A stretch of 51,125 nt of DNA, taken from Pseudomonadota bacterium. GTDB taxonomy: Bacteria > Pseudomonadota > Alphaproteobacteria > Rhizobiales > Xanthobacteraceae. The position numbers were made by a program, and so were the translations under genes. The first letter of the stretch is position 1; each line of letters begins with the position of its first letter. Of this stretch, positions 6,238 to 15,883 are shown in pieces. The stretch lies in the NCBI GenBank assembly GCA_023423415.1, contig JAFAFP010000032.1, forward strand, positions 1 to 51,125. Direction: 5' to 3'. The notes beneath the pieces are model-generated. The model did not search any database. It worked only from the letters and a program-made list of their open reading frames with translations, and was not told the DNA's origin.

Positions 6238-7665
6238 TCAGCGATACGTGACGGACTTGGCCGCTTCGACGATCTCGTCGACCGACGGCAGCGCCAGCTT
6301 TTCAAGGTTGGCGGCGTAAGGCATCGGCACGTCCTTGCCGGAGATGCGGATCACCGGCGCATCGAGATAATCGAAGGCCTTTTCCATCACGCGTGCGGAG
6401 ATCTCGGCGCCGATACCGCTTTGCGGCCAGCCCTCTTCCACCGTGATCAGACGTCCGGTCTTCTTCACCGACTCGATGATCGTGGCGTCGTCCAGCGGAC
6501 GCAGCGTCCGCAGGTCGATCACCTCAGCCATGATGTGCTTCTTGGCCAACTCTTCGGCGGCCTTCAGTGCGTAGGTCATGCCGATGGAGAACGACACGAT
6601 CGTCACGTGATTGCCCGGACGAACGACTTTCGCCTTGCCGATTGGCAGCACGTAGTCGTCGAGCTTCGGCACCGGGAACGAGTGCCCGTACAGGATTTCG
6701 TTTTCGAGGAAGACGACGGGGTTGGGATTGCGGATTGCCGCTTTCAGCAAGCCCTTCGCATCTGCCGCCGTATAAGGAGCGATCACGATCAGACCGGGGA
6801 TATGAGAATACCAGGCCGAATAGTCCTGGCTGTGCTGCGCGGCCACGCGCGCGGCGGCGCCGTTCGGTCCGCGGAACACGATGGAAGCGCCCATCTGGCC
6901 GCCCGACATGTAGAGCGTCTTTGCCGCGGAATTGATGATCTGGTCGATGGCCTGCATCGAGAAGTTGAACGTCATGAATTCGACGATCGGTTTCAGACCG
7001 GCCAGTGCGGCGCCGACGCCAAGGCCGGCAAAACCATGCTCGGTGATCGGCGTATCGACCACGCGCTGGGCGCCGAATTCCTGCAGCAACCCTTGAGTGA
7101 CCTTGTAGGCGCCCTGATACTCGGCCACCTCCTCGCCCATGACGAACACCTTGTCGTCGCGGCGCATCTCTTCCGCCATCGCGTCGCGCAAGGCTTCGCG
7201 CACGGTCTGCGTCACCATCTCCGTGCCTTCCGGCACGTCGGGTTCTGGCATCGCTTGCGGCTGCGGCGGTGCAGCGACGGCCGAAACCGGCTCAGCCTTT
7301 TCCTTCGGCTGTTCCGACGCCGGAGCATCTGGGGCTTTCGATTCATCGAAACGCTGCTGATCATCGGCGCGATCAGCCTTGGCGACAGGCGCAGCGTCAG
7401 CCTTGATCGCTGAGGCGTCTTCGCCATCGCCGAGCAAAACGGCGATCGGCGTATTCACCGCGACATCGGGTGTGCCTTCGGCGACCAGGATTTTCCCGAG
7501 CCGCCCCTCATCGACCGCTTCGACTTCCATCGTTGCCTTGTCGGTCTCGATTTCGGCGATGACGTCGCCGGACTTCACCGTGTCGCCTACCTTCTTCAGC
7601 CACTTGGCAAGGTTGCCCTTCTCCATCGTGGGTGAGAGCGCAGGCATCAGGACTTCTATCGGCAT
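6238..7665 (-). CDS. pdhB: Pyruvate dehydrogenase E1 beta subunit with N-terminal lipoyl domain
   Basis: A 475-residue E1 beta subunit, which with PdhA decarboxylates pyruvate using thiamine diphosphate. Residues 1-80 are a lipoyl domain (Lys43 in ETDKATM) joined by an acidic, Ala/Pro-rich linker to the transketolase-type domain that begins near VREALRDAMAEEM; MGEEVAEYQGAYKVT and DTPITEHGFAGLGVGAA are family hallmarks. An E1 beta with its own lipoyl domain is characteristic of alphaproteobacteria and makes the protein about 140 residues longer than other E1 betas. It begins 40 nt after pdhA and is followed by pdhC after 15 nt. Confidence 0.96.
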   Translation of the reverse strand: MPIEVLMPALSPTMEKGNLAKWLKKVGDTVKSGDVIAEIETDKATMEVEAVDEGRLGKILVAEGTPDVAVNTPIAVLLGDGEDASAIKADAAPVAKADRADDQQRFDESKAPDAPASEQPKEKAEPVSAVAAPPQPQAMPEPDVPEGTEMVTQTVREALRDAMAEEMRRDDKVFVMGEEVAEYQGAYKVTQGLLQEFGAQRVVDTPITEHGFAGLGVGAALAGLKPIVEFMTFNFSMQAIDQIINSAAKTLYMSGGQMGASIVFRGPNGAAARVAAQHSQDYSAWYSHIPGLIVIAPYTAADAKGLLKAAIRNPNPVVFLENEILYGHSFPVPKLDDYVLPIGKAKVVRPGNHVTIVSFSIGMTYALKAAEELAKKHIMAEVIDLRTLRPLDDATIIESVKKTGRLITVEEGWPQSGIGAEISARVMEKAFDYLDAPVIRISGKDVPMPYAANLEKLALPSVDEIVEAAKSVTYR

Positions 7666-7705
7666 GGACGCTCTCTATTCAGCAAAAGCACATACGGCGA
7701 CGCGA

Positions 7706-8743
7706 TCAACGCAGCACATCGGTATAAAGCTCGGACGGATCGGGCTCGGGATCGTGAGTTGCAAATTCCGCCGCCTCATTGACGGTGCTGCGCACCTCGG
7801 CGTCGATCTGCTTCAGCTCTTCCTCGCTCGCCCATTTGTTCTTGAGCAGACGCTGGCGAACCTGTTCGATCGGGTCCTGTTCGGCGCGGACCTTTTCGAC
7901 TTCGTCGCGGGTACGATACTTCGCAGGGTCCGACATCGAGTGGCCACGATAACGATAGGTCTGCATCTCGAGAATGTAGGGACCGTTGCCCTCGCGGCAC
8001 CAGGCGACAGCCTTGTCGCCCGCAGCCTTCACCGCACGCACGTCCATACCGTCGACCTGTTCGCCCGGGATGTTGAACGAGGCGCCGCGCTTGCTGAAAT
8101 CCTGCTGCGCAGATGAGCGATGCACTGCGGTGCCCATCGCATAGCGATTGTTTTCGATGATGTAGATCACCGGGAGTTTCCAGAGCTCCGCCATGTTGAA
8201 GCTCTCGTACACTTGGCCCTGGTTGGCCGCACCGTCGCCGAAATACGTCAGGCTTACGTTGTCGTTGCCGCGATAGCGGTTTGCAAAAGCCAGACCTGTT
8301 CCAAGCGAAACCTGCGCTCCGACAATGCCGTGCCCGCCGTAGAAGGACTTCTCGACGGAGAACATATGCATCGAGCCGCCCTTGCCTTTGGAGTAGCCTC
8401 CGCGGCGGCCGGTGAGTTCGGCCATAACACCCTTGGACTCCATACCACAGGCCAGCATGTGGCCATGGTCGCGGTAGCCGGTGATGACTTGATCGCCCTC
8501 CTTGAGAGCCATCTGCATGCCAACCACCACAGCTTCCTGGCCGATATAGAGGTGGCAGAAACCGCCGATCAGGCCCATGCCGTACATCTGACCGGCCTTC
8601 TCCTCAAAACGCCGAATCAGGAGCATGTCCCGGTAGGCCGCAAGTTCCTGTTCCTTGCTGAACTCCGCGGGCTTGAGGGGCGTCTCTACGGGTGCATTGC
8701 GCGTTGCGGTAGATGCCGGTTGCGTCTTTTTGGCTACGGCCAT
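7706..8743 (-). CDS. pdhA: Pyruvate dehydrogenase E1 alpha subunit
   Basis: A 345-residue E1 alpha subunit that binds thiamine diphosphate and starts pyruvate decarboxylation. The cofactor motif runs from GDG (residues 169-171) to NN at about 198-199 (FGDGAANQGQ and YIIENN). The loop YRYRGHSMSDP, phosphorylated in the eukaryotic enzyme, is conserved. The ATG at 8743 is chosen because AAGGAGCG precedes it; the frame stays open for 31 more codons upstream without a good start. It is the first gene of pdhABC-lpdA. A 15-nt palindrome lies about 185 nt upstream in the gap to ftsB and may be a control site. Confidence 0.96.
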   Translation of the reverse strand: MAVAKKTQPASTATRNAPVETPLKPAEFSKEQELAAYRDMLLIRRFEEKAGQMYGMGLIGGFCHLYIGQEAVVVGMQMALKEGDQVITGYRDHGHMLACGMESKGVMAELTGRRGGYSKGKGGSMHMFSVEKSFYGGHGIVGAQVSLGTGLAFANRYRGNDNVSLTYFGDGAANQGQVYESFNMAELWKLPVIYIIENNRYAMGTAVHRSSAQQDFSKRGASFNIPGEQVDGMDVRAVKAAGDKAVAWCREGNGPYILEMQTYRYRGHSMSDPAKYRTRDEVEKVRAEQDPIEQVRQRLLKNKWASEEELKQIDAEVRSTVNEAAEFATHDPEPDPSELYTDVLR

Positions 8744-8925
8744 GGCGCTCCTTAAACGTTCCGCACAAAGTGCTTCGCACTGCGGTTTCGGACAGACCAT
8801 TAGCCGAATTTCGCGGCGGTTTAAAGCGCGTGCCATGCGCTGTCCGCATCACTGACTGTGCGGCCAAATGCCTGAGCCGCAAATAGAATATGCGCGTGGC
8901 ATTTCCTTGCGCGCGCGCGCGAATT

Positions 8926-8940
8926 TACGCAATTTGCGTA
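8926..8940. promoter_or_regulatory. 15-nt perfect palindrome upstream of pdhA
   Basis: The arms TACGCAA and TTGCGTA flank a single T. It lies in the 241-nt gap between ftsB and pdhA, beside an alternating GC tract (CGCGCGCGCG at 8910-8921). Symmetry and location suggest an operator for the pdh operon promoter. The regulator is unknown. Confidence 0.4.
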
Positions 8941-8984
8941 CGTTCAGGTGGGGTGCAAAGCGGGGAATATTATTTTGGGGATCG

Positions 8985-9302
8985 CTAGCGGCGCTTGACC
9001 ATCATGATCAGGTCGTTGGGATGCGAAAGGTTTAAAAGTGCGCGGGCGCGCTCGTCCAGCATGTCCGGATCGATGCTGGTGGAGCGCAGCAGCGCGACCT
9101 TCCGCTCCCACTGGGTGCGCTCGAACTTGAGTCGATCCAGCTCGGCCGTGAGTTCGGACATCTGCTGTTCGATCTCATGCTTGGCATGCAAGCCGCGCTG
9201 GCCGCTATAGGCATGAACCCAGAAATAGCCGACCATCGCCGCGGCCAGAATATAAAGGCCGAGCGCGGTCAGAATTCCCCGTGCGCGTCTGCGTGAAACC
9301 AT
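8985..9302 (-). CDS. ftsB: FtsB/DivIC-type cell division protein
   Basis: A 105-residue septum-formation initiator. A basic cytoplasmic start (MVSRRRARG) is followed by one membrane helix at about residues 10-30, a coiled coil at about 38-75 (IEQQMSELTAELDRLKFERT), and the short globular end typical of FtsB (IDPDMLDERARALLNLS). In the inner membrane it joins FtsL and FtsQ to signal the start of septal cell-wall synthesis. The position between eno and pdhA is the usual one for ftsB in this group. It begins 50 nt after the eno stop on the same strand, so it may be cotranscribed with eno. Confidence 0.88.
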   Translation of the reverse strand: MVSRRRARGILTALGLYILAAAMVGYFWVHAYSGQRGLHAKHEIEQQMSELTAELDRLKFERTQWERKVALLRSTSIDPDMLDERARALLNLSHPNDLIMMVKRR

Positions 9303-9352
9303 TGCGGCACGATGCGCACAGGGCCGTTAAGGTGCAATTAAGATTGCGCCAA

Positions 9353-10636
<1,284 letters not shown>

Positions 10637-10847
10637 ATGAAGGTCCGGCTGAACTGGGAAACTGGGGAACTGGCGCCGCTTGTACAGCATCAAACCGGTC
10701 AGGCAAGAGTGCTGAATTACCGTGTAACAAAGACTGATATCTCGACGGGCAAAGAGTAAGGATTTCTGACCTTTGCACCTTGTTGCCAACCAGAATTCAT
10801 AAGTCCGAGACGCTGGCGCGGCCAGACAAAGCACGGTAAGAGCCCGC

Positions 10848-11327
10848 ATGACTCGCAAGAATAAATTGAAAGTGCAATCGCTGTCGCCCCTGCAGCTTGG
10901 CCGGGCGACGCCATTGCCTGTATCGCCGGACAAAGCTGCGCTGGATCGGGTGCCGAACCCACATCCGGATACGAATTACGTGACGCGGTTCACGATGCCG
11001 GAATTCACCGCGCTGTGTCCGATCACCGGTCAGCCGGACTTCGCGCATTTCGTCATCGATTATGTGCCGAACAAGTTCCTGGTCGAGTCGAAGTCGTTAA
11101 AGCTTTACTTGAACTCGTTTAGAAATCACGGCTCGTTTCACGAAGACTGTACCGTGACCATCGGCAAGCGATTGGTTTCGCTCTTGAAACCGCGCTGGTT
11201 GCGGATCGGCGGGTACTGGTATCCGCGCGGCGGCATGCCGATCGACGTGTTCTGGCAGGCTGGAAAATTGCCGGGCGGCGTCTGGGTGCCGGATCAGGGC
11301 GTCGCCCCCTATCGCGGCCGTGGCTAG
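10848..11327 (+). CDS. queF: NADPH-dependent 7-cyano-7-deazaguanine reductase
   Basis: A 159-residue QueF of the short, single-domain type. It reduces preQ0 to preQ1, a nitrile-to-amine step in queuosine synthesis for tRNA wobble position 34. The catalytic Cys57 lies in TALCPITGQPDF together with Asp64. The NADPH-binding QueF motif is ESKSLKLY (from Glu80), and FRNHGSFHED is also conserved. No preQ1 riboswitch fold was evident in the 211-nt upstream region, and no other queuosine gene is in the window. It is the only plus-strand gene among minus-strand neighbours and converges on the MFS gene 26 nt away. Confidence 0.95.
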   Translation: MTRKNKLKVQSLSPLQLGRATPLPVSPDKAALDRVPNPHPDTNYVTRFTMPEFTALCPITGQPDFAHFVIDYVPNKFLVESKSLKLYLNSFRNHGSFHEDCTVTIGKRLVSLLKPRWLRIGGYWYPRGGMPIDVFWQAGKLPGGVWVPDQGVAPYRGRG

Positions 11328-11353
11328 ACCGCGATCCTGTCGTGCTCGAGAGA

Positions 11354-12520
11354 TCAGCTCTTCGCCTTCGGGTGAGGTAACCGACGCGCGCACACATAGC
11401 CAACCAAAGCAATGATGACCGCACCTGCGATCAGTGGGGGCGTCGTCCCGACCAGCGCAAAACCCGCTCCATAGACGACCGGCCCGGCCGCCTGCCCGAG
11501 GAAGAACGAAGCCGAGTGCAGCGCCATGGTCGAACCGCGAGCGGTAGGCGCGAGTTCGGTGGCATAGACCTGGATGCTGCCGTGCAACCAGTAGAAGCCG
11601 AAGCCAAGCATGACGAAATTGGCGAATTCCACCGGCCACGGCAGACGCAAGGTCAGAACCAGGCAGAAGGCTGCCATGATCAGCCCGCCGCCGATCATTA
11701 ACCTCCGCTCACCGAGCAGTGACAACAGCCAGCGGACGCAGAAGGTGTAGATCACAGCGCCGATACCGAAGCCGGCCAGCACGATCCCGGCAATCGAAGC
11801 CCTGCTCTCGCCGGCCTGATGCAGCAAGGCCGCCATGTGCGGGAAGATACCGAATACCACCAGCGATTCGACGAAGACCGCGCCGAAGCAATACTTGGCG
11901 AGTGGATTGCCGAAGATCGCCCGGTAGTTCGATCCGAGTGTCGACAGGTCGAAGCCCTTGGTGACTTCCGGTGGGCTGCTGCGAAATCCGATCACGACCG
12001 CTACGATGCACAATCCGCCCATCGAGCCGACCACAATGAACACCGCTCGCCACCCCGCGAGATCGCCGATGATACCGGCGAGCGAGGCGCCGAGCAGGTT
12101 GCCGGTCATGGTCGCCGCCAGCAGACGGCCGATCGCGACCTGCCGCTGCGCGATCGGAGTGCGGTCGCCAGCCAGAGCAAGCGATGTCGGAAAGATTCCC
12201 CCTGACGCGATGCCTGCGACGATGCGAGAGATCGCCAGGACCGTGAAGTTCGGGGCCGTTGCACTGACGACGGCTGACAGCACGAGCAGCACGAGGCAGA
12301 TGCTCATCAGCCGCGTCTTGCTCATCATGTCGGCCAGTGCGCCCAGCACCGGCTGAACGATGGCGTAAGGCAGCGCGAACGCTGTCGATAGCAAGGCGGC
12401 CGTGCTGACGTTGACCACCAATCCATCGGCGATCTGCGGGATCACGGGATCGACCGAACGCGTAAACAGCGACGTCACGAAAACGAGCAGAGCGATGACG
12501 GCGAGTTCGCGGTTATTCAT
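11354..12520 (-). CDS. MFS transporter, drug/H+ antiporter-like
   Basis: A 388-residue major facilitator protein with about 12 membrane helices. The loop between helices 2 and 3 reads GALADMMSKTR, near the family's G-x-x-x-D-R/K motif, and helix 5 has the GNLLGASLAGIIGDLAGWR pattern seen in proton-driven exporters. The start MNNRELAVIALLVF leads straight into helix 1. The substrate cannot be inferred. It follows kdsA by 48 nt on the same strand and may be on its transcript, but a functional link to KDO synthesis is not supported by the sequence. Confidence 0.85.
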   Translation of the reverse strand: MNNRELAVIALLVFVTSLFTRSVDPVIPQIADGLVVNVSTAALLSTAFALPYAIVQPVLGALADMMSKTRLMSICLVLLVLSAVVSATAPNFTVLAISRIVAGIASGGIFPTSLALAGDRTPIAQRQVAIGRLLAATMTGNLLGASLAGIIGDLAGWRAVFIVVGSMGGLCIVAVVIGFRSSPPEVTKGFDLSTLGSNYRAIFGNPLAKYCFGAVFVESLVVFGIFPHMAALLHQAGESRASIAGIVLAGFGIGAVIYTFCVRWLLSLLGERRLMIGGGLIMAAFCLVLTLRLPWPVEFANFVMLGFGFYWLHGSIQVYATELAPTARGSTMALHSASFFLGQAAGPVVYGAGFALVGTTPPLIAGAVIIALVGYVCARRLPHPKAKS

Positions 12521-12568
12521 GTGGGATGATCAGGTGTCGGACCGGCGCGTGCGAGCACGCCGCCCGCG

Positions 12569-13408
12569 TCAGCTTTTTGCGAGGCGGTCAAACGCCATCA
12601 ATTTTGTCAGGAGGGGTTCGAGGTCTTTGAGAGCAATCATGTTCGGACCGTCGGATGGCGCATGGTCCGGGTCCTGATGGGTTTCGATGAAAATACCGGC
12701 GATGCCGACGGCGACAGCGGCTCGCGCCAGCACCGGCACAAACTCACGTTGGCCACCGGACGATGTGCCCTGCCCGCCTGGTTGCTGCACCGAATGCGTC
12801 GCATCGAAAATGACCGGCGCACCGGTCCTGGCGAGTTCGGGCAAGGCGCGCATGTCCGAGACGAGCGTATTGTAACCGAAGGACGCGCCCCGCTCGGTCA
12901 CCAGCACTTTGGCATTGCCGGCGCCCGTGATCTTCTCAACGACATTCTTCATGTCCCAGGGCGCGAGGAATTGTCCCTTCTTCACATTGACGACGCGGCC
13001 GGTCTGCGCGGCAGCAATCAGAAGATCGGTCTGTCGGCACAGGAAGGCGGGGATCTGAAGGATGTCGACGGCTTCGGCGACGAGCGCACATTGCGCGGCG
13101 TCGTGTACGTCCGTCAGCACAGGTAGTTTGAGCGATGAGCGGATCTCCGCAAAGATCGGCAGCGAGGCTTCAAGGCCCAGACCGCGCGCACCCTTGGCGC
13201 TGGTGCGGTTCGCCTTGTCGAATGACGTTTTGTATACGAGCCCGATGCCGAGCCGCGCAGCGATTTCTTTCAGCGCAGATGCCATCTCGAGCGCATGCGC
13301 ACGGCTTTCGAGCTGGCACGGACCAGCAATCAGCGCCAACGGTAAGTCGTTGCCGAAGCGTGCTCCGCCGACATCCACGACCGGATTTGGAATCAAGGGT
13401 TTGTCCAC
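12569..13408 (-). CDS. kdsA: 3-deoxy-D-manno-octulosonate 8-phosphate synthase
   Basis: A 279-residue enzyme that condenses phosphoenolpyruvate with arabinose 5-phosphate to make KDO 8-phosphate for the lipopolysaccharide inner core. AGPCQLESR near the N terminus holds Cys31, the position that is a metal-ligand Cys in metal-dependent KdsA and Asn in the E. coli metal-free type, so this is likely the metal-dependent class. FDKANRTS, TDVHDAAQC, VNVKKGQFLAP and FDATHSVQQPG are conserved family segments. The start is GTG, supported by GAGGAC eight bases upstream. Two palindromic elements lie upstream, between it and guaD. Confidence 0.96.
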   Translation of the reverse strand: MDKPLIPNPVVDVGGARFGNDLPLALIAGPCQLESRAHALEMASALKEIAARLGIGLVYKTSFDKANRTSAKGARGLGLEASLPIFAEIRSSLKLPVLTDVHDAAQCALVAEAVDILQIPAFLCRQTDLLIAAAQTGRVVNVKKGQFLAPWDMKNVVEKITGAGNAKVLVTERGASFGYNTLVSDMRALPELARTGAPVIFDATHSVQQPGGQGTSSGGQREFVPVLARAAVAVGIAGIFIETHQDPDHAPSDGPNMIALKDLEPLLTKLMAFDRLAKS

Positions 13409-13459
13409 AATTGTCCTCGCGGCCGGACCATGCGCCGGGCGGGATCAGGAATCAACGGA

Positions 13460-13538
13460 CTAGTGGAGTGGATTTGACATTCGCAACCCTGCTAACCGCA
13501 AACTGGCATAGCGAATGTCAAATCCAAAACTCCACTAG
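13460..13538. repeat. Palindromic intergenic element A
   Basis: A 79-bp inverted repeat. The left arm 13460-13484 begins CTAGTGGAGTGG and ends GACATTCGC; the right arm 13511-13538 is its exact reverse complement except for one extra AAA. The loop is 26 nt. It is clearly related to the neighbouring element at 13552-13627: both begin and end in CTAGTGG/CCACTAG and share the inner GATT..AC(A/G)TTCGC end. Confidence 0.85.
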
Positions 13539-13551
13539 CAACTTATACTTG

Positions 13552-13627
13552 CTAGTGGTCCTTTGATTCTAACGTTCGCAACGGTGCCCGCTGAAACGGC
13601 ATGCGAACGTTAGAATCGGACCACTAG
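13552..13627. repeat. Palindromic intergenic element B, supplies the guaD stop codon
   Basis: A 76-bp inverted repeat. The left arm 13552-13580 begins CTAGTGGTCC and ends AACGTTCGCA; the right arm 13602-13627 is its reverse complement apart from a missing AAA. The loop is 21 nt. The outer CTAG contains the TAG stop codon of guanine deaminase (13624-13626 on the minus strand), so the element reaches into the end of that gene. Same family and spacing as element A, 13 nt apart. Confidence 0.85.
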
Positions 13628-14940
13628 TGCGCATGCGCCGGTGTTCCTGCGACATAGGTCGCCTTCACGGCCCGGTCGTCACCCATGGTCATCAGGACGA
13701 AAAGCGCTTCTTCGATCGACCGCGAGCGTTCTTGCCGGAATTTGAGGATCGGCGTTGCCGTCGGATCGAGAACCACAAAATCGGCTTCGTTCCCGACGCG
13801 AAATGTGCCGATCCTGTCCTCCAGATCGAGCGCCCTCGCCCCGCCAAGGGTTGCGAGGAAAAAAGCCTCGATAGCAGAGATCGGCGCGCCGTTGAGCTGC
13901 GAGACCTTGTAGCCCTCGCCGAGCGTCGACAGCATCGAAAAGCTGGTGCCGGCGCCGATGTCGGTTCCCATGCCGACATGCACCGGCCGTCGCGGATCCT
14001 TGGCATCGCGGATTCGGAACAGTCCGGAGCCCAGAAACAGGTTCGACGTCGGACAATGCGCAAGCGCCGTTCCGCTCTCATGGCAGCGGCAGAAGGCATC
14101 CTCGTTGAGATGCACCCCATGCGCCAGCACGGCCCGGCGTCCCGTCAGTCCGGCATGATCGTAGATGTCGAGATAGTCGCGTCGCTCCGGAAACAGTTCC
14201 CGCATCCATGCGACTTCGTCGGTGTTTTCGGCAATGTGGGACTGGACGAAGACATCGGGGTGCTCTCGCCAGAGCGCGCCTGCCATTGCAAGTTGCTCGC
14301 GGCTTGACGTGCCCGCGAAGCGCGGCGTGATGGCGTACAAGTTGCGGCCCTGCTTGTGCCAGCGTGCAATCAGGGCCTTCGAGTGATCGTAGCCGGTTTG
14401 CACCGTATCGCGCAGAGCCGCGGGCGCATTGGTATCCATCAGCACCTTGCCGGCGATGATCCGCATGTTGCGCTTTTCCGCTTCGGAAAACAGTGCGTCG
14501 ACCGATTGCGGATAGACCGCGCAAAACACCAGCGCGGTGGTCGTACCATTACGCAGAAGCTCGTCGCAAAACACCGACGCCATGGCCCGCGCCTTGGTCT
14601 CGTCCGCCAGTTCCAGTTCTGCTGGGAACGTATATTCGTCGAGCCAGCCGAGCAGCCCTTTGCCGTGTGCGCCAATAATGCCGGTCTGCACGTAGTGGAC
14701 ATGCGTATCGATAAAGCCCGGCGCGATCAGGCAATCGGGATAATGGGCAATCGTCGCTCGATCCGGAATTTGATCCCGGACCGAATGGTAGTCTCCGATC
14801 GCCTCGAACTTCCCGTCGCGGCAAACCAGCACACCGTCCGGTTCATGCACGAAAGCGGTCGCGGGATCGGTCAGAAACGGATCGTCCCGACAGTAAATCA
14901 GCGGCCCGCGAATGACTGTCGGTGCGGTTGCCGCTGTCAT
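13624..14940 (-). CDS. guaD: Guanine deaminase
   Basis: A 438-residue amidohydrolase that converts guanine to xanthine and ammonia. Metal-binding and substrate motifs of the guanine deaminase family are present in order: PGFIDTHVHY with the HxH pair, SHIAENTDEVAWM, LAHGVHLNEDAF, HCPTSNLFLGSGLF and the metal-ligand Asp in GMGTDIGAGTSFSML. The length fits the family. Its ATG overlaps the stop of the VOC gene (ATGA), so the two are translationally coupled. The last codons and the stop lie in a palindromic repeat that may have replaced the original 3' end. Confidence 0.93.
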   Translation of the reverse strand: MTAATAPTVIRGPLIYCRDDPFLTDPATAFVHEPDGVLVCRDGKFEAIGDYHSVRDQIPDRATIAHYPDCLIAPGFIDTHVHYVQTGIIGAHGKGLLGWLDEYTFPAELELADETKARAMASVFCDELLRNGTTTALVFCAVYPQSVDALFSEAEKRNMRIIAGKVLMDTNAPAALRDTVQTGYDHSKALIARWHKQGRNLYAITPRFAGTSSREQLAMAGALWREHPDVFVQSHIAENTDEVAWMRELFPERRDYLDIYDHAGLTGRRAVLAHGVHLNEDAFCRCHESGTALAHCPTSNLFLGSGLFRIRDAKDPRRPVHVGMGTDIGAGTSFSMLSTLGEGYKVSQLNGAPISAIEAFFLATLGGARALDLEDRIGTFRVGNEADFVVLDPTATPILKFRQERSRSIEEALFVLMTMGDDRAVKATYVAGTPAHAH

Positions 14941-15809
14941 CGCATCTGTGTCGCTTCAAATACAATTGTTGCGCCGCAGGCAGCATCGGCCGGAACGATC
15001 AGGCGGCCCATATGGTGTTTGGCGAGGATTCCGCCTGCCGACAAACTCGCCTCGACAACGGATAAATCCGGACAGGTCAGACGCAACGCCGCAAGACGCG
15101 CACTCGTACCGATGTCCGGCGCAGCAACGTCGAAATGATCCGTGAAGGCAGCCGGAGTCATGACCTGGATTTCGCCGCGCGGCGTGGTCACCGTAATCCC
15201 CGCCGAGGTCGATTGCAGGTCGCGTTCGCCGGTCAACGCGGCGAGAAAGATGTGATGGTCGCTCGGGTTCTCCGCGACCAGGACGGCACCTGCAATCTGC
15301 GTGGTCCCGTTGGAGTGGTTTTGAAAGCTTTCGTTCCAGAAATTCTCAGGAAAATGCTGCTGACAGACAGCGAAACCGATGTCAGGCGCCAAAGGATCGC
15401 GGGCAAAGGCCAGAGAAAATGCCACGGTCACGGCGGACCCATCCGGACGCTTCCCCTCGCGCTCGAAGCGCATCGCCGGTGACGCGCCAACCTTTGCTGC
15501 GGTGAAGGCGCGCTCGTCGGCGGTCGCGTCCTTGCTCTCAAGGATCAGAATCGAAAGCCCTTCGTGTTTTTCGATGAAGCGGCGATTGAAGTCGCCGAAC
15601 ATCGTCGAGAAGCCATCGTCCCCAAGCTTTTCGGGCTCGGCGACCGTCAGGATTTCGATGAAGAATCCAGGAAACTGAATGATGTGATTATGTGTGCCCC
15701 AGGGATGCCGGTTGCGCGCGCCGACCGTGAAGCCGAGGCGGCGGTACAGATCGGCCGCGGCATCAAGGTCGCGGACAGCGTGGACGATGTGATCGAGGCC
15801 ACGGGACAT
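14937..15809 (-). CDS. VOC-fold glyoxalase-like protein
   Basis: A 290-residue protein of the vicinal oxygen chelate superfamily, matching the glyoxalase-like type found beside purine genes. It starts MSRGLDHIVHAVRDLDAAADLYRRLGF, in which the histidine is a typical first metal ligand; HNHIIQFPGFFIEIL follows. The C-terminal half looks like a second, degenerate VOC module (DHHIFLAALTG). The reaction is unknown. Coupling to guaD through an ATGA overlap suggests a role in purine use, but that is inference. Confidence 0.75.
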   Translation of the reverse strand: MSRGLDHIVHAVRDLDAAADLYRRLGFTVGARNRHPWGTHNHIIQFPGFFIEILTVAEPEKLGDDGFSTMFGDFNRRFIEKHEGLSILILESKDATADERAFTAAKVGASPAMRFEREGKRPDGSAVTVAFSLAFARDPLAPDIGFAVCQQHFPENFWNESFQNHSNGTTQIAGAVLVAENPSDHHIFLAALTGERDLQSTSAGITVTTPRGEIQVMTPAAFTDHFDVAAPDIGTSARLAALRLTCPDLSVVEASLSAGGILAKHHMGRLIVPADAACGATIVFEATQMR

Positions 15810-15883
15810 GGTTCAACGTCCAATCATCCGCTCGCCCCCGCTAAATCGGTGGATTGCCGCCTGCGCAGGAATGAGCGGGTTAA

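Noticed and set aside
5875..7413. 512-codon open frame on the plus strand
   Set aside because: It is antisense to pdhB and pdhC, is rich in Arg/His/Asp with no domain, and reflects high GC in the third codon position of the real genes.
8910..8921. Alternating CG tract as a Z-DNA or repeat locus
   Set aside because: Only about 12 bases; common by chance in a genome of this GC content.
10637..10847. preQ1 riboswitch upstream of queF
   Set aside because: I looked for a compact hairpin with an A-rich tail near the ribosome site and saw none.
10637..10933. N-terminal extension of enolase by 99 codons
   Set aside because: The added residues resemble no enolase and run through the eno-queF promoter region.
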